DNA from: an uncultured Bacteroidota bacterium
GTDB lineage: Bacteria; Bacteroidota; Bacteroidia; Flavobacteriales; Flavobacteriaceae
Assembly: GCA_902620455.1 (NCBI GenBank)
Contig: CACNIG010000006.1
Span: 40,517-104,516, forward strand
Direction of reading: 5' to 3'
DNA: 64,000 bases
Part shown: positions 27,180-35,582 of the stretch, one piece after another
Numbering within the stretch: the first letter of the stretch is position 1
Layout: the number at the start of each line of letters is the position of its first letter
Made by a program: the position numbers and the translations under genes
The notes under the pieces: generated by a model
The model's input: only the letters and a program-made list of their open reading frames with translations
Databases searched by the model: none
Told to the model about the DNA's origin: nothing

Positions 27180-28475
27180 TTGAATAAGTTAAATATCCTA
27201 ATAATAACTTATTACTGGCCACCATCAGGGGGCTCAGGAGTGCAAAGATGGATGTTTTTTGCAAAATATCTTAAACAATTTGGGCATAACCCTATCATTC
27301 TTACGGTTGATCCTAAATATGCATCTTATAATCTAATTGATAATTCACTCATTGATCAAGTAAAAGATATTGATGTTCATAAGACAGCTAGTTTTGAAAT
27401 TTTAAAATTATATTCAATATTTAAGTCTGGGAATAAAACTAGAGCAATACCTCAGTCTCACATTCCAACTAATTCCTTTTTTGATAAAATTGCATCATTT
27501 ATTAGATTAAATTTCTTTATTCCTGATTCAAGAATTGGATGGAACTACTTTGCATTTAAAAAAGCTAAAAAACTAATTGAAGAAAATAATATTAATTGTG
27601 TAATTACTACAGGCCCTCCTCATTCATCACATTTAATAGGTAAAAAAATTTATAGTAAGTTTAAATTAAAATGGATAGTTGATTTAAGAGATCCATGGGC
27701 TGAACTTTTTTATTTGAAAAATAAATTTCAATTTAATTATGTCAAAAAATTAAATTTAAAATTTGAGTTAGACGTATTAAATAGTGCAGATGCTATTTTA
27801 ACTACTGTGGGCAATAGATATAAGACTATTTTAAGAGATAAATTATCAAACACAAATAAAATCTATAAGATTTACAATGGATATGATAAAATAGCTTATG
27901 ATAAAATTGAAGAAATTAAACCTGATAGCTATAATATTGTATTTACTGGTATCCTTTCTAAAAATCATAATTATCAACTTTTCCTAGAGGTATTAAGCTT
28001 GTTAAAGGATAAGTATAAAGATTTAAATATGATCTTTACTTTTGCCGGCAAAATTGATAAAAAAATCAAAAACCTTTTTTCAGAAAAAATTCAACTTATT
28101 GATAATGGTTATGTAACTCATGAAAAAGCAATAAAGATTATCAAGTCATCCCATTTATTAATAAATTTTAATTTTTTAAATACCGAAGATACTGATATGG
28201 TTTCAGGTAAACTTATAGAATATCTGGCCTCAGGTTCTCCAATTATAAACTTTTCAAACTCAGCTCATGAGTCAAATATCATTTTGCAAAATTCTAAAAA
28301 ATCTTTTAATGCAGATAGTAATGATGTAATGAAGGTAATGGATTTTATAAAAAAAGAATATGATAATTGGTTAGATGGAAATTATAAGAAGGAGATACCA
28401 AAAAACATTGAGTCACTTTCAAGAGAAAAACTAACAGATAATCTCATTGACTTGATTAAAAATTTAGTTGTTTAA
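27180..28475 (+). CDS. glycosyltransferase, GT4-like
   Basis: A 431-residue enzyme beginning with LNILIITYYWPPSGGSGVQRW, the glycine-rich donor-binding start of GT4 transferases in flavobacteria. The middle contains WIVDLRDPWAELF and a GT-B fold C-terminal domain with NIVFTGILSKNHN and SGKLIEYLASGSPII, where the conserved Glu contacts the nucleotide-sugar. The start is TTG, one base after the DUF3078 stop; no ATG precedes the conserved N terminus. Sugar donor and acceptor are unknown. The 3' end overlaps convergent nadD by 12 bases. Confidence 0.88.
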   Translation: MNKLNILIITYYWPPSGGSGVQRWMFFAKYLKQFGHNPIILTVDPKYASYNLIDNSLIDQVKDIDVHKTASFEILKLYSIFKSGNKTRAIPQSHIPTNSFFDKIASFIRLNFFIPDSRIGWNYFAFKKAKKLIEENNINCVITTGPPHSSHLIGKKIYSKFKLKWIVDLRDPWAELFYLKNKFQFNYVKKLNLKFELDVLNSADAILTTVGNRYKTILRDKLSNTNKIYKIYNGYDKIAYDKIEEIKPDSYNIVFTGILSKNHNYQLFLEVLSLLKDKYKDLNMIFTFAGKIDKKIKNLFSEKIQLIDNGYVTHEKAIKIIKSSHLLINFNFLNTEDTDMVSGKLIEYLASGSPIINFSNSAHESNIILQNSKKSFNADSNDVMKVMDFIKKEYDNWLDGNYKKEIPKNIESLSREKLTDNLIDLIKNLVV

Positions 28476-29036
28476 TTCAAAGAATTTCATAACCTCTTTT
28501 GGAACCAAAGAGTTAATGCTTTGTTTTGAGCTAATTAATTCTCTAATTCGACTGCTCGAGATTTTTATTTTAGGTGCATCAACTAACTTAATATTGTTAT
28601 TAGATAATATTTCATTAGGAATTTTTTGATCTGTATCCCTTGGATAAACGTAAACTTCAGCAATTTCAATAATTTTTTTATAATCTTTCCATTTATTAAA
28701 ACCTATCAAGTTATCCTCTCCAATTAATAAAATTAAATTATTATATCTATGTCTTTTTTTGAATTCCTTTAAAGTATCAATAGTAAAATTAGGCTTAGAC
28801 ATTTTAAATTCTATATCTGAGACTCTAACATTATCAAACTTTTTGAATACAGTTTCAGCCATCTTCAACCTATCTTCATCACTTATTAGTTCAATTTCTT
28901 TTTTGAAGGGACTTTGGGGGCTAATAACAACCAACACCTCATCTAATTCAGGTAGTTTAGAAAAATATTCAGCTAAAGTAACATGACCATTATGTATAGG
29001 GTTAAAAGTTCCTAAGTAAAGACCTACATTACTCAT
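28464..29036 (-). CDS. nadD: nicotinate-nucleotide adenylyltransferase
   Basis: Adenylates nicotinate mononucleotide in NAD synthesis. The 190-residue protein has the nucleotidyltransferase HxGH motif in LGTFNPIHNGHV and the closing ISSSRIRELI motif. I start at the ATG at 29036, since the longer frame begins at a TTG two codons earlier. The start overlaps the gmk end by 8 bases, indicating coupled translation. The 3' end runs 12 bases into the convergent glycosyltransferase. Confidence 0.95.
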   Translation of the reverse strand: MSNVGLYLGTFNPIHNGHVTLAEYFSKLPELDEVLVVISPQSPFKKEIELISDEDRLKMAETVFKKFDNVRVSDIEFKMSKPNFTIDTLKEFKKRHRYNNLILLIGEDNLIGFNKWKDYKKIIEIAEVYVYPRDTDQKIPNEILSNNNIKLVDAPKIKISSSRIRELISSKQSINSLVPKEVMKFFELNN

Positions 29037-29595
29037 CAACAAATTCCTTTATTAAAGTATGGGCAATTTTTTTTGATTCTTCAAGATCGTTATTAATGAT
29101 AATATTATCAAATTTTGAGGCATAATCTAATTCATTTTCAGCTTTTTTAACCCTAACATTAATTTCTTCTAAAGAAACATCACCCCTTTCAAGAAGCCTA
29201 TTTTTTAATATATCAATACTTGGTGGCATGACAAAAATTGAGAGAGTCTGATTAGGAAACATATTTTTGATATTCGCACCTCCAACAACATCAATATCAA
29301 AAATTGCTGTTTTGTTTAACTTCCATATCCTATCTACTTCAGATTTTAAAGTTCCATAGTAGATTCCTCCATAAACTTCTTCATATTCAATAAACTCCTC
29401 ATTTTCAATTCTAGTTTTAAATTCTTTATTACTTATAAAATAGTAATCTACACCATCCTTTTCCTCACCTCTAGCTATTCTTGATGTTGCAGAAATTGAA
29501 AATTCGATATCGTTAAAAGTTTCAATTATATGCTTTACTAAAGTGGTCTTACCTGCACCTGAAGGGGCTGAAAAAACAATAAGCTTATTGTCCAT
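29029..29595 (-). CDS. gmk: guanylate kinase
   Basis: Phosphorylates GMP to GDP. The 188-residue protein has the P-loop FSAPSGAGKTTL at the N terminus and the GMP-binding SATSRIARGEEKDGVDYYFIS segment. Normal length. It lies 75 bases after the second DUF1080 gene and ahead of nadD; that gap has no TAnnTTTG element, so transcription may come partly from the upstream carbohydrate operon or from an unrecognised promoter. Confidence 0.97.
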   Translation of the reverse strand: MDNKLIVFSAPSGAGKTTLVKHIIETFNDIEFSISATSRIARGEEKDGVDYYFISNKEFKTRIENEEFIEYEEVYGGIYYGTLKSEVDRIWKLNKTAIFDIDVVGGANIKNMFPNQTLSIFVMPPSIDILKNRLLERGDVSLEEINVRVKKAENELDYASKFDNIIINNDLEESKKIAHTLIKEFVDE

Positions 29596-29670
29596 AATAC
29601 AATATTAAAATATTCCAGTAATTATTATAAGCATCTCTTTTTTGAATAGCAGGCTATCGAATAAAACATA

Positions 29671-30405
29671 CTATTTATATAGTTCTCGAATTTTTATATT
29701 CCTAAATTTTACATCTGTACTATGATCTTGTAAAGCTATTTTCCCCGTTTTAAATTTACCAAAATCTGGGGCATAGGTTGCATCTGATCGATCGCTTCCA
29801 AGAGCAAACTTTGATTTGGAAACTAATTTATCCCATTCAGGTCCTGATAACGGATATGTGTATGCAAGTTCACCATTAAATTTAACTGTTCCCAAATTAT
29901 TCACATGATCAATTTTAACTATCACATGATTCCAATTTCCGTGACCGTTAAACTTTAAGTTTAAATTTTCAGATTTTACGAGGTCAAAAAGTGATGGTGC
30001 ATACTCAAGATCAGAGGCTGCGTAACCATTATGGTTATCTAGAATCTGAATTTCAGGGCCAGTCGAAAAGGCAGAAAATTTAGGAATCTCTTTAACGCCA
30101 TAAAAAATACCACTGTTACCTCCCTTAGAGACATTCCACTCAAGAGAGAGCTCAAAATTTGTGTATTCCTTCTCTGTTAGTATATCATGACCTGATTCAT
30201 TTTCATCATTAGTAAATATTAATTCTCCATTATTTATTGACCATTGACTTCCAATTATGTCCTCACCATAGGAATGCCATCCATTAAAAGTTTTACCATC
30301 AAAAATATAGGTCCAACCCTGTGAAGTTTCATTAGAGCAACTAAAGAAAAAAGTAAATAGAAATAAAATATAAAATTGATAAATTAATTTCTTCATTTTA
30401 GCCAT
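29671..30405 (-). CDS. DUF1080 / 3-keto-disaccharide hydrolase family lipoprotein
   Basis: A 244-residue DUF1080 (concanavalin-like) protein. It carries a lipoprotein signal ending FFFSC (acylated Cys about 23), followed by FDGKTFNGWHSYG, WNVSKGGNSGIFY, GPEIQILDN, NHVIVKIDH and IALQDHS, the family's conserved segments. DUF1080 members act on 3-keto-glycosides, as hydrolases or lyases. A second Met three codons in would also fit the signal peptide. It is the last gene of the carbohydrate operon and a close paralogue of the upstream gene. Confidence 0.88.
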   Translation of the reverse strand: MAKMKKLIYQFYILFLFTFFFSCSNETSQGWTYIFDGKTFNGWHSYGEDIIGSQWSINNGELIFTNDENESGHDILTEKEYTNFELSLEWNVSKGGNSGIFYGVKEIPKFSAFSTGPEIQILDNHNGYAASDLEYAPSLFDLVKSENLNLKFNGHGNWNHVIVKIDHVNNLGTVKFNGELAYTYPLSGPEWDKLVSKSKFALGSDRSDATYAPDFGKFKTGKIALQDHSTDVKFRNIKIRELYK

Positions 30406-30410
30406 TTAAA

Positions 30411-31136
30411 TTATAACTCTCTAATTTTAATGTTTCTATATCTTACTGTGAATCCATGATCTTGAAGACCAATACTACCTGTTTTAAATTTTCCAAAAAA
30501 AGGTGCATATGTAAAGAAAGGGTGTTCAGGAGTTAAGTTTTCAAAATAACTGTCACCACTGAATTTTGATCTATTAACCATTTCATCCCATTCAGGACCA
30601 TACAAAGGGAAGTCATATACTTTCTGTCCATTAAAGGTTATAGAGCCAATATTTTGATTGTGGTCAACTTTTAAAAATAAATGATTCCACTCACCATATT
30701 TATTGTACTTTACCCTTCTTAATGGCTTCAAGTCATATAGAGCTGGCGCCTTATGCCATCTCTTTGCATCAAAATTATCATTATCTAGAACCTGAACCTC
30801 AGGTCCAGTTTTCCATGGAGTATCAACTTCGGGAATTTCAACTACTTTAAAAAAAACACCACTGTTACCTCCCTTACTTATATTCCACTCCAGTGATAAT
30901 TCAAAATTTGTAAACTTTTTATCAGTTACAATATCTTGACCTCTACTTAAATTATCATTTGGAGCAGTAAATACAAGTTCTCCATTTTTAGCTGACCAAT
31001 TTTTGCTTATTTTATCTCCATTATATTCATGCCAACCATCTAAAGTCTTTCCATCGAAAAGATAAGTCCATTCAGAGTCTTGAGAAAAGCCAAAACTTGT
31101 TGATAAAATCAGGACAATTATTAGTAATTTTTTCAT
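30411..31136 (-). CDS. DUF1080 / 3-keto-disaccharide hydrolase family, exported
   Basis: Paralogue of the adjacent downstream gene, 241 residues, with a cleavable signal peptide (IIVLILSTSFGFSQ) rather than a lipobox. Shared segments include FDGKTLDGWHEYNG, EWNISKGGNSGVFF, TGPEVQVLDND, WNHLFLKVDHNQN and GLQDHG. One member of the pair therefore appears soluble in the periplasm and the other lipid-anchored. Two different substrates, or hydrolase against lyase roles, are possible; the sequence alone does not tell. It starts 2 bases after the isomerase stop. Confidence 0.88.
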   Translation of the reverse strand: MKKLLIIVLILSTSFGFSQDSEWTYLFDGKTLDGWHEYNGDKISKNWSAKNGELVFTAPNDNLSRGQDIVTDKKFTNFELSLEWNISKGGNSGVFFKVVEIPEVDTPWKTGPEVQVLDNDNFDAKRWHKAPALYDLKPLRRVKYNKYGEWNHLFLKVDHNQNIGSITFNGQKVYDFPLYGPEWDEMVNRSKFSGDSYFENLTPEHPFFTYAPFFGKFKTGSIGLQDHGFTVRYRNIKIREL

Positions 31137-31138
31137 AA

Positions 31139-32191
31139 TTAGATATTTAAAATGTTTCTTAAGTCTTCATCATTTGTTTTACCTCCTGCAAAATCATCAA
31201 ATTTTTTATCGGTGCAATTAATTATTAAATCTTGAATTATTTTTGCACCTTCAGTTGCACCTTGCACAGGACTTTTAATACAACATTCCCACTCCAAAAC
31301 TGCCCAAACATCACAACCGTATTGAGTTAATTTTGAGAAGATAGTTTTAAAATCAATTTGACCATCTCCTAGTGATCTATACCTTCCAGCTCTATCAGCC
31401 CAATCTAAATAACCACCGAAGGTTCCCTTTTTACCAGTGGGATTAAACTCAGCATCTTTTACATGAAAAGACTTTATATGCTCATGATAATGATCAATGT
31501 ATGATATGTAGTCTAACTGTTGAAGTATAAAATGACTGGGATCGTATAATATATTTACTCTTTTATGGTTGTTAGTTGCTTTAAGAAATCTTTCAAAGGT
31601 TACTCCATCATGAAGATCTTCACCTGGATGAATTTCATAGCAAACATCAACCCCATTTTCGTCAAACACATTTAAAATTGGGAGCCATCTTTTTGCCAAT
31701 TCCTCAAATCCCATTTCAACCAATCCTTTTGGAGCTTGTGGCCATGGATGCCATGTATGCCACAGAAGAGCTCCAGAAAAAGTTGCATGAGCCTTTAGGC
31801 CAAGTTTTTTACTAGCAACTGCAGCTTTTTTCACTGTCTCAACCGCCCACTTAGTTCTCTCTTTTGGATTCTTTTTTAAATTATCAGGTGCAAAATTATT
31901 AAACATCAAATCATATGCAGGATGAACTGCAACAAGCTGCCCCTGAAGATGAGTAGATAGCTCAGTAATCTCAAGACCATAGGATCTAACTTTACCAATT
32001 AATTCGTCACAGTAATCTTGACTATTAGACGCCTTATCTAAATCAATTAATGAACTCTCCCATGTTGGAATTTGAATACCCTTATAACCTAGCTCGGATG
32101 CCCATTTACACATACCATCAAGAGAATTAAATGGTTCAGATTTATCTACAAATTGCGCAAGAAATACTGCAGGTCCTTTTATAGTCTTCAT
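31139..32191 (-). CDS. sugar phosphate isomerase/epimerase (TIM barrel), cytoplasmic
   Basis: A 350-residue xylose-isomerase-like TIM barrel without a signal peptide. The likely metal ligands are visible in VCYEIHPGEDLHDG, ILYDPSHF, SFHVKDAEF and VLEWECC, the usual Glu-Asp-His-Glu set. Family members isomerise or epimerise sugars; in keto-sugar clusters related barrels act as hydratases or isomerases of the released keto-sugar. The exact reaction is unknown. It sits between the Gfo/Idh and DUF1080 genes, 2-4 bases from each. Confidence 0.88.
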   Translation of the reverse strand: MKTIKGPAVFLAQFVDKSEPFNSLDGMCKWASELGYKGIQIPTWESSLIDLDKASNSQDYCDELIGKVRSYGLEITELSTHLQGQLVAVHPAYDLMFNNFAPDNLKKNPKERTKWAVETVKKAAVASKKLGLKAHATFSGALLWHTWHPWPQAPKGLVEMGFEELAKRWLPILNVFDENGVDVCYEIHPGEDLHDGVTFERFLKATNNHKRVNILYDPSHFILQQLDYISYIDHYHEHIKSFHVKDAEFNPTGKKGTFGGYLDWADRAGRYRSLGDGQIDFKTIFSKLTQYGCDVWAVLEWECCIKSPVQGATEGAKIIQDLIINCTDKKFDDFAGGKTNDEDLRNILNI

Positions 32192-32195
32192 TTTA

Positions 32196-33329
32196 TTATA
32201 ATTTTATCCATGTGTTACCCTTATGATGAGACTCAACTGCTTTTTCAATAAATAACATTCCTCTTAGACCATCATTTAGAGTAGGGTACTCTCCATCAAA
32301 TTCTTTTTCCCCTCTGATCTCTCTTGCAACACCATTATAAATATTTGCCATAGAGTCAAACATACCCTCAGGATGTCCAGGTGGTAATTTAGCCGAAATT
32401 TTTGAAAAATTAGAATTGTAATCATGACCAGGTTTAAGAACTTGGAGAGGGGATGAATCACTTAAATGAATGAGATAATTTGGATTTTCTTGTTGCCATT
32501 TTAATCCACCTTTTCTTCCATATATTGCAACTGTAAAACAATTCTCTTCACCTGTTGCTATCTGACTAGCTCTAATGACACCTTTTATTTTATCTGAAAA
32601 CCGAATTAAAATTGTACCATCTACATCCATTGTATTGTCATCATAAACATAGTTTAAATCAGATAGGAGTTCTTTAACTTCCATTCCAGTTACATATTCT
32701 AACATGTCAAAAGCGTGGGTACCAATATCACCAATACAACAACTTATTCCCGACTTTTCAGGTTGAAGCCTCCAAGTTTCAGATCTTCTGACACTATCAT
32801 GAATAATTGGATTAATCCAGCCCTGGTAGTATTGAAGATCTACTCTTTGAATATCTCCAATTACACCATTTTTAATCATTTCCTTCATCTGTCTAATCAT
32901 TGGGTATCCCGTGTAAGTGTATGTAACAGCAAAAGTTAATTTTTTGGATTTGTAAATTTGCTCTAAATCAAGAGCCTCATCATAAGTAGTTGTCATAGGC
33001 TTTTCACAAATTACGCTAAAATTATTTTCAAGGAGCTTTTTAGCCATAGGATAGTGAAGAAAGTTGGGAGTTAATATTGAGACAACTTGCATTCTTTCGG
33101 TCTCATCTAATTTTAACTCTTCTTCTATCATTTTGTCATAATCCTCATATATTCTGGATTCGTTAAGGCCTATTTCCTTTGCAAATTTTAAGTTTTCAGA
33201 ATAATCTGGATTAAAAACACCACCAATTATAGTATAACTGTCATGCATAGATGAAGCGATCCTGTGAACAATACCTATTAGGGAATCACCACCACCTCCA
33301 AGAATTCCCAGTCTAATTTTACTTTTCAA
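32196..33329 (-). CDS. Gfo/Idh/MocA family oxidoreductase
   Basis: NAD(P)-dependent sugar dehydrogenase or reductase of 377 residues, apparently cytoplasmic. The N-terminal Rossmann motif is LGILGGGGDSLIG, the catalytic lysine is in CEKPMTTTYDEAL, and the C-terminal domain has CIGDIGTHAFDMLEYV with the usual Asp and His. In this context it may reduce a 3-keto-sugar back to the plain sugar. Its start overlaps the end of the MFS gene by 11 bases, suggesting coupled translation. Confidence 0.9.
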   Translation of the reverse strand: MKSKIRLGILGGGGDSLIGIVHRIASSMHDSYTIIGGVFNPDYSENLKFAKEIGLNESRIYEDYDKMIEEELKLDETERMQVVSILTPNFLHYPMAKKLLENNFSVICEKPMTTTYDEALDLEQIYKSKKLTFAVTYTYTGYPMIRQMKEMIKNGVIGDIQRVDLQYYQGWINPIIHDSVRRSETWRLQPEKSGISCCIGDIGTHAFDMLEYVTGMEVKELLSDLNYVYDDNTMDVDGTILIRFSDKIKGVIRASQIATGEENCFTVAIYGRKGGLKWQQENPNYLIHLSDSSPLQVLKPGHDYNSNFSKISAKLPPGHPEGMFDSMANIYNGVAREIRGEKEFDGEYPTLNDGLRGMLFIEKAVESHHKGNTWIKL

Positions 33330-34530
33330 TTTCTATTTTTTCGTTTTTATAAATAATTATGAATAATATAAATACTACAAATGCGAATATTGCAGGGATT
33401 GTCCAGATTTCAGGCCAATTGTGGCCACCCTCAATTGCATAAATATCTGTAACTCTTCCTGCAAGTCTAAATCCAATTAGCATACCAACTCCATAAACTG
33501 CAAGAGTAATTAGACCCTGAGCAGCACTTTTATATTTTTCTCCTGCTTTGAAGTCAGTGTAAATTTGACCAGAGACAAAGAAGAAGTCATAACATACACC
33601 ATGTAAAATTATTCCAAAAATAAGCATCCAGATATTTGACCCTGTATCACCAAAAGCAAAAAGTACATATCTTAAGGCCCAGGCAAACATTCCAACTGCA
33701 AGAGTAGTTTTAATCCCATACTTTTTTAAGAAAACAGGAAGTAACAATATAAATAGAGCCTCAGAAATCTGTCCCAATGTCATAACACCTGCAGCATTAG
33801 CCATTCCAAGTTCATTTAAAAATAAATTAGCATCTGCATAGTAAAAAGATAATGGAATTGAGATCAATATTGATGATATAAAAAATATCAAATATTTAGA
33901 GTCATTAAGAAGTTTTAAAGCATCGAGTCCTAATATTTCCTTTAAACTTGGGCTAGAAGAATTCTTTCCTTTGGGAGGAGTTTTTGGTAATGAAAAACTA
34001 AAAATTCCTAAAATTACAGAAACAATGGCTGCTAAGTAAAAAGTATATTCTAATGTTTGGCTTGCTTCCCAGCCAACACCATAACTAATTACCAAACCTG
34101 CAACAACCCATCCAATTGTCCCCCATACCCTAATCTTTGGGAATTCTTTTGAAGGATCAGACATCTGCCTAAAGGAGATAGAGTTTACCAAGGCTAGAGT
34201 TGGCATGTAGAGTATCATGTAAATTAATATATATGGAAAAAAGCTTTCGAACCCAACAGCTATTGAACACATAAATAAAAGTCCACCACCTACAATATGA
34301 ATTATTGCAAGGATTTTCTCTGCATCAAAGTATCTGTCTGCTATAAGACCAATAATAAATGGTGCAATAATAGCTCCCCATGATTGAGTCTCATATGCAA
34401 GACCAATTTCGGTACCAGATGAACTAAAAGCCTGAGAAAGAAAAGTTCCCATAGTAACAAACCAACATCCCCAAATAAAAAATTCAAGGAACATCATTAC
34501 ACTAAGTTTCAAGTTAATTAATCTATTCAT
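33319..34530 (-). CDS. MFS permease, nucleoside:H+ symporter-like family
   Basis: A 403-residue inner-membrane carrier with about 12 hydrophobic helices. It resembles the Nuc_H_symport branch: LSVMMFLEFFIWGCWFVTMG at the N terminus and the FPKIRVWGTIGWV segment. Many relatives sit in sugar clusters of Bacteroidota, so import of a keto-sugar or glycoside is more likely here than nucleoside uptake. Flanking genes are within 3 bases or overlapping. Confidence 0.85.
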   Translation of the reverse strand: MNRLINLKLSVMMFLEFFIWGCWFVTMGTFLSQAFSSSGTEIGLAYETQSWGAIIAPFIIGLIADRYFDAEKILAIIHIVGGGLLFMCSIAVGFESFFPYILIYMILYMPTLALVNSISFRQMSDPSKEFPKIRVWGTIGWVVAGLVISYGVGWEASQTLEYTFYLAAIVSVILGIFSFSLPKTPPKGKNSSSPSLKEILGLDALKLLNDSKYLIFFISSILISIPLSFYYADANLFLNELGMANAAGVMTLGQISEALFILLLPVFLKKYGIKTTLAVGMFAWALRYVLFAFGDTGSNIWMLIFGIILHGVCYDFFFVSGQIYTDFKAGEKYKSAAQGLITLAVYGVGMLIGFRLAGRVTDIYAIEGGHNWPEIWTIPAIFAFVVFILFIIIYKNEKIEIEK

Positions 34531-34533
34531 TCC

Positions 34534-35484
34534 CTATATTGTTTGACCAATTTTAATTAATAAATCTCTAGTTGCTTTTATCCCTTCAACTTCAGATAAA
34601 TTTGGGCCTTCATATTCGACACCAATATATCCAGAATATCCAAATCCTTTAACTATTTCTAACATTTTCTTGTAATCGATAGTTGTCTCATTCCCATTTT
34701 CATCAAAATCATAAGATTTTGCACTCACAGCAAATGCTTTTGGCATCATTTCTTTAACCCCATTATAAAGATCATAAACAGTTTGACATGTACCCTCAAA
34801 TATGGAACCATATCCTTCATCAGCCATGCAAAAATTTCCAAAGTCAGGGAGTGTTCCCACATTATCCATGTTTACTCCATTTATTGTTTTCATCAGCTCA
34901 GGTATATTAGATGTTATTCTTCCGTGATTTTCAACAATTACATTTAATCCGGAACCTTTCGCATATTCTCCTAACACTGATAGGCTTTCAATTGAGAGAC
35001 TTTTCCACGTTTCAACATCTTGTGTCCCATATAAATTAAGCCTAACTGATGAACAATTCATTTCAGCTGCAGTATCAATCCAAAGCTTATGATTATCAAT
35101 AGATTTTAATCTTTCTTTTTCATCCTCGGTAGCAAGATCACCTTCTTCATCAATCATTATTAGAACATTCTCCATACCATTATCAGATGCAAGTTCATTA
35201 TTTTTAGAAATAAATTTTTTAATACTAGAATACTTGTCTTCACTTTTCATTACGTCATCATAAAGTTGGTTTACATATTCTAATCCAGCAAAACCAAGTT
35301 CTTTGGATTTCTCTGCAAAAAGATAAGGCGAAGCACCACCATATCTAATAGATCCATTAAATGACCATTGAGCGAGTGATAGTTTAAAGAACAATTCTTT
35401 TTGATTTTCACATGAAAGGTACCCTAAAGATGACATTCCAATTGCACCAGTAGATGCCAGTTTTATAAATTCTTTTCTGTCCAT
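34534..35484 (-). CDS. TIM-barrel isomerase-like protein, exported (Tat-like lipoprotein signal)
   Basis: A 316-residue hydroxypyruvate-isomerase or xylose-isomerase-like barrel. Unlike the other barrel in this operon it has an export signal: DRKEFIKLASTGAIGMSSLGYLSC, which combines an RK-type twin-arginine-like motif with a lipobox at Cys about 25. Probable metal ligands are in NVIVENHG, LPDFGNF and IGVEYEGP. It is the promoter-proximal gene of the minus-strand carbohydrate operon, 98 bases from the divergent GMC gene. It may work on periplasmic keto-sugars. Confidence 0.85.
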   Translation of the reverse strand: MDRKEFIKLASTGAIGMSSLGYLSCENQKELFFKLSLAQWSFNGSIRYGGASPYLFAEKSKELGFAGLEYVNQLYDDVMKSEDKYSSIKKFISKNNELASDNGMENVLIMIDEEGDLATEDEKERLKSIDNHKLWIDTAAEMNCSSVRLNLYGTQDVETWKSLSIESLSVLGEYAKGSGLNVIVENHGRITSNIPELMKTINGVNMDNVGTLPDFGNFCMADEGYGSIFEGTCQTVYDLYNGVKEMMPKAFAVSAKSYDFDENGNETTIDYKKMLEIVKGFGYSGYIGVEYEGPNLSEVEGIKATRDLLIKIGQTI

Positions 35485-35582
35485 AATATGTTAGTTTTTT
35501 ATATTAGTATAAATATAAATTTAAATAATTAATTACCATAAAATGTAATTATTGTTTAAATTGATGTGATTTCTAAACTATT

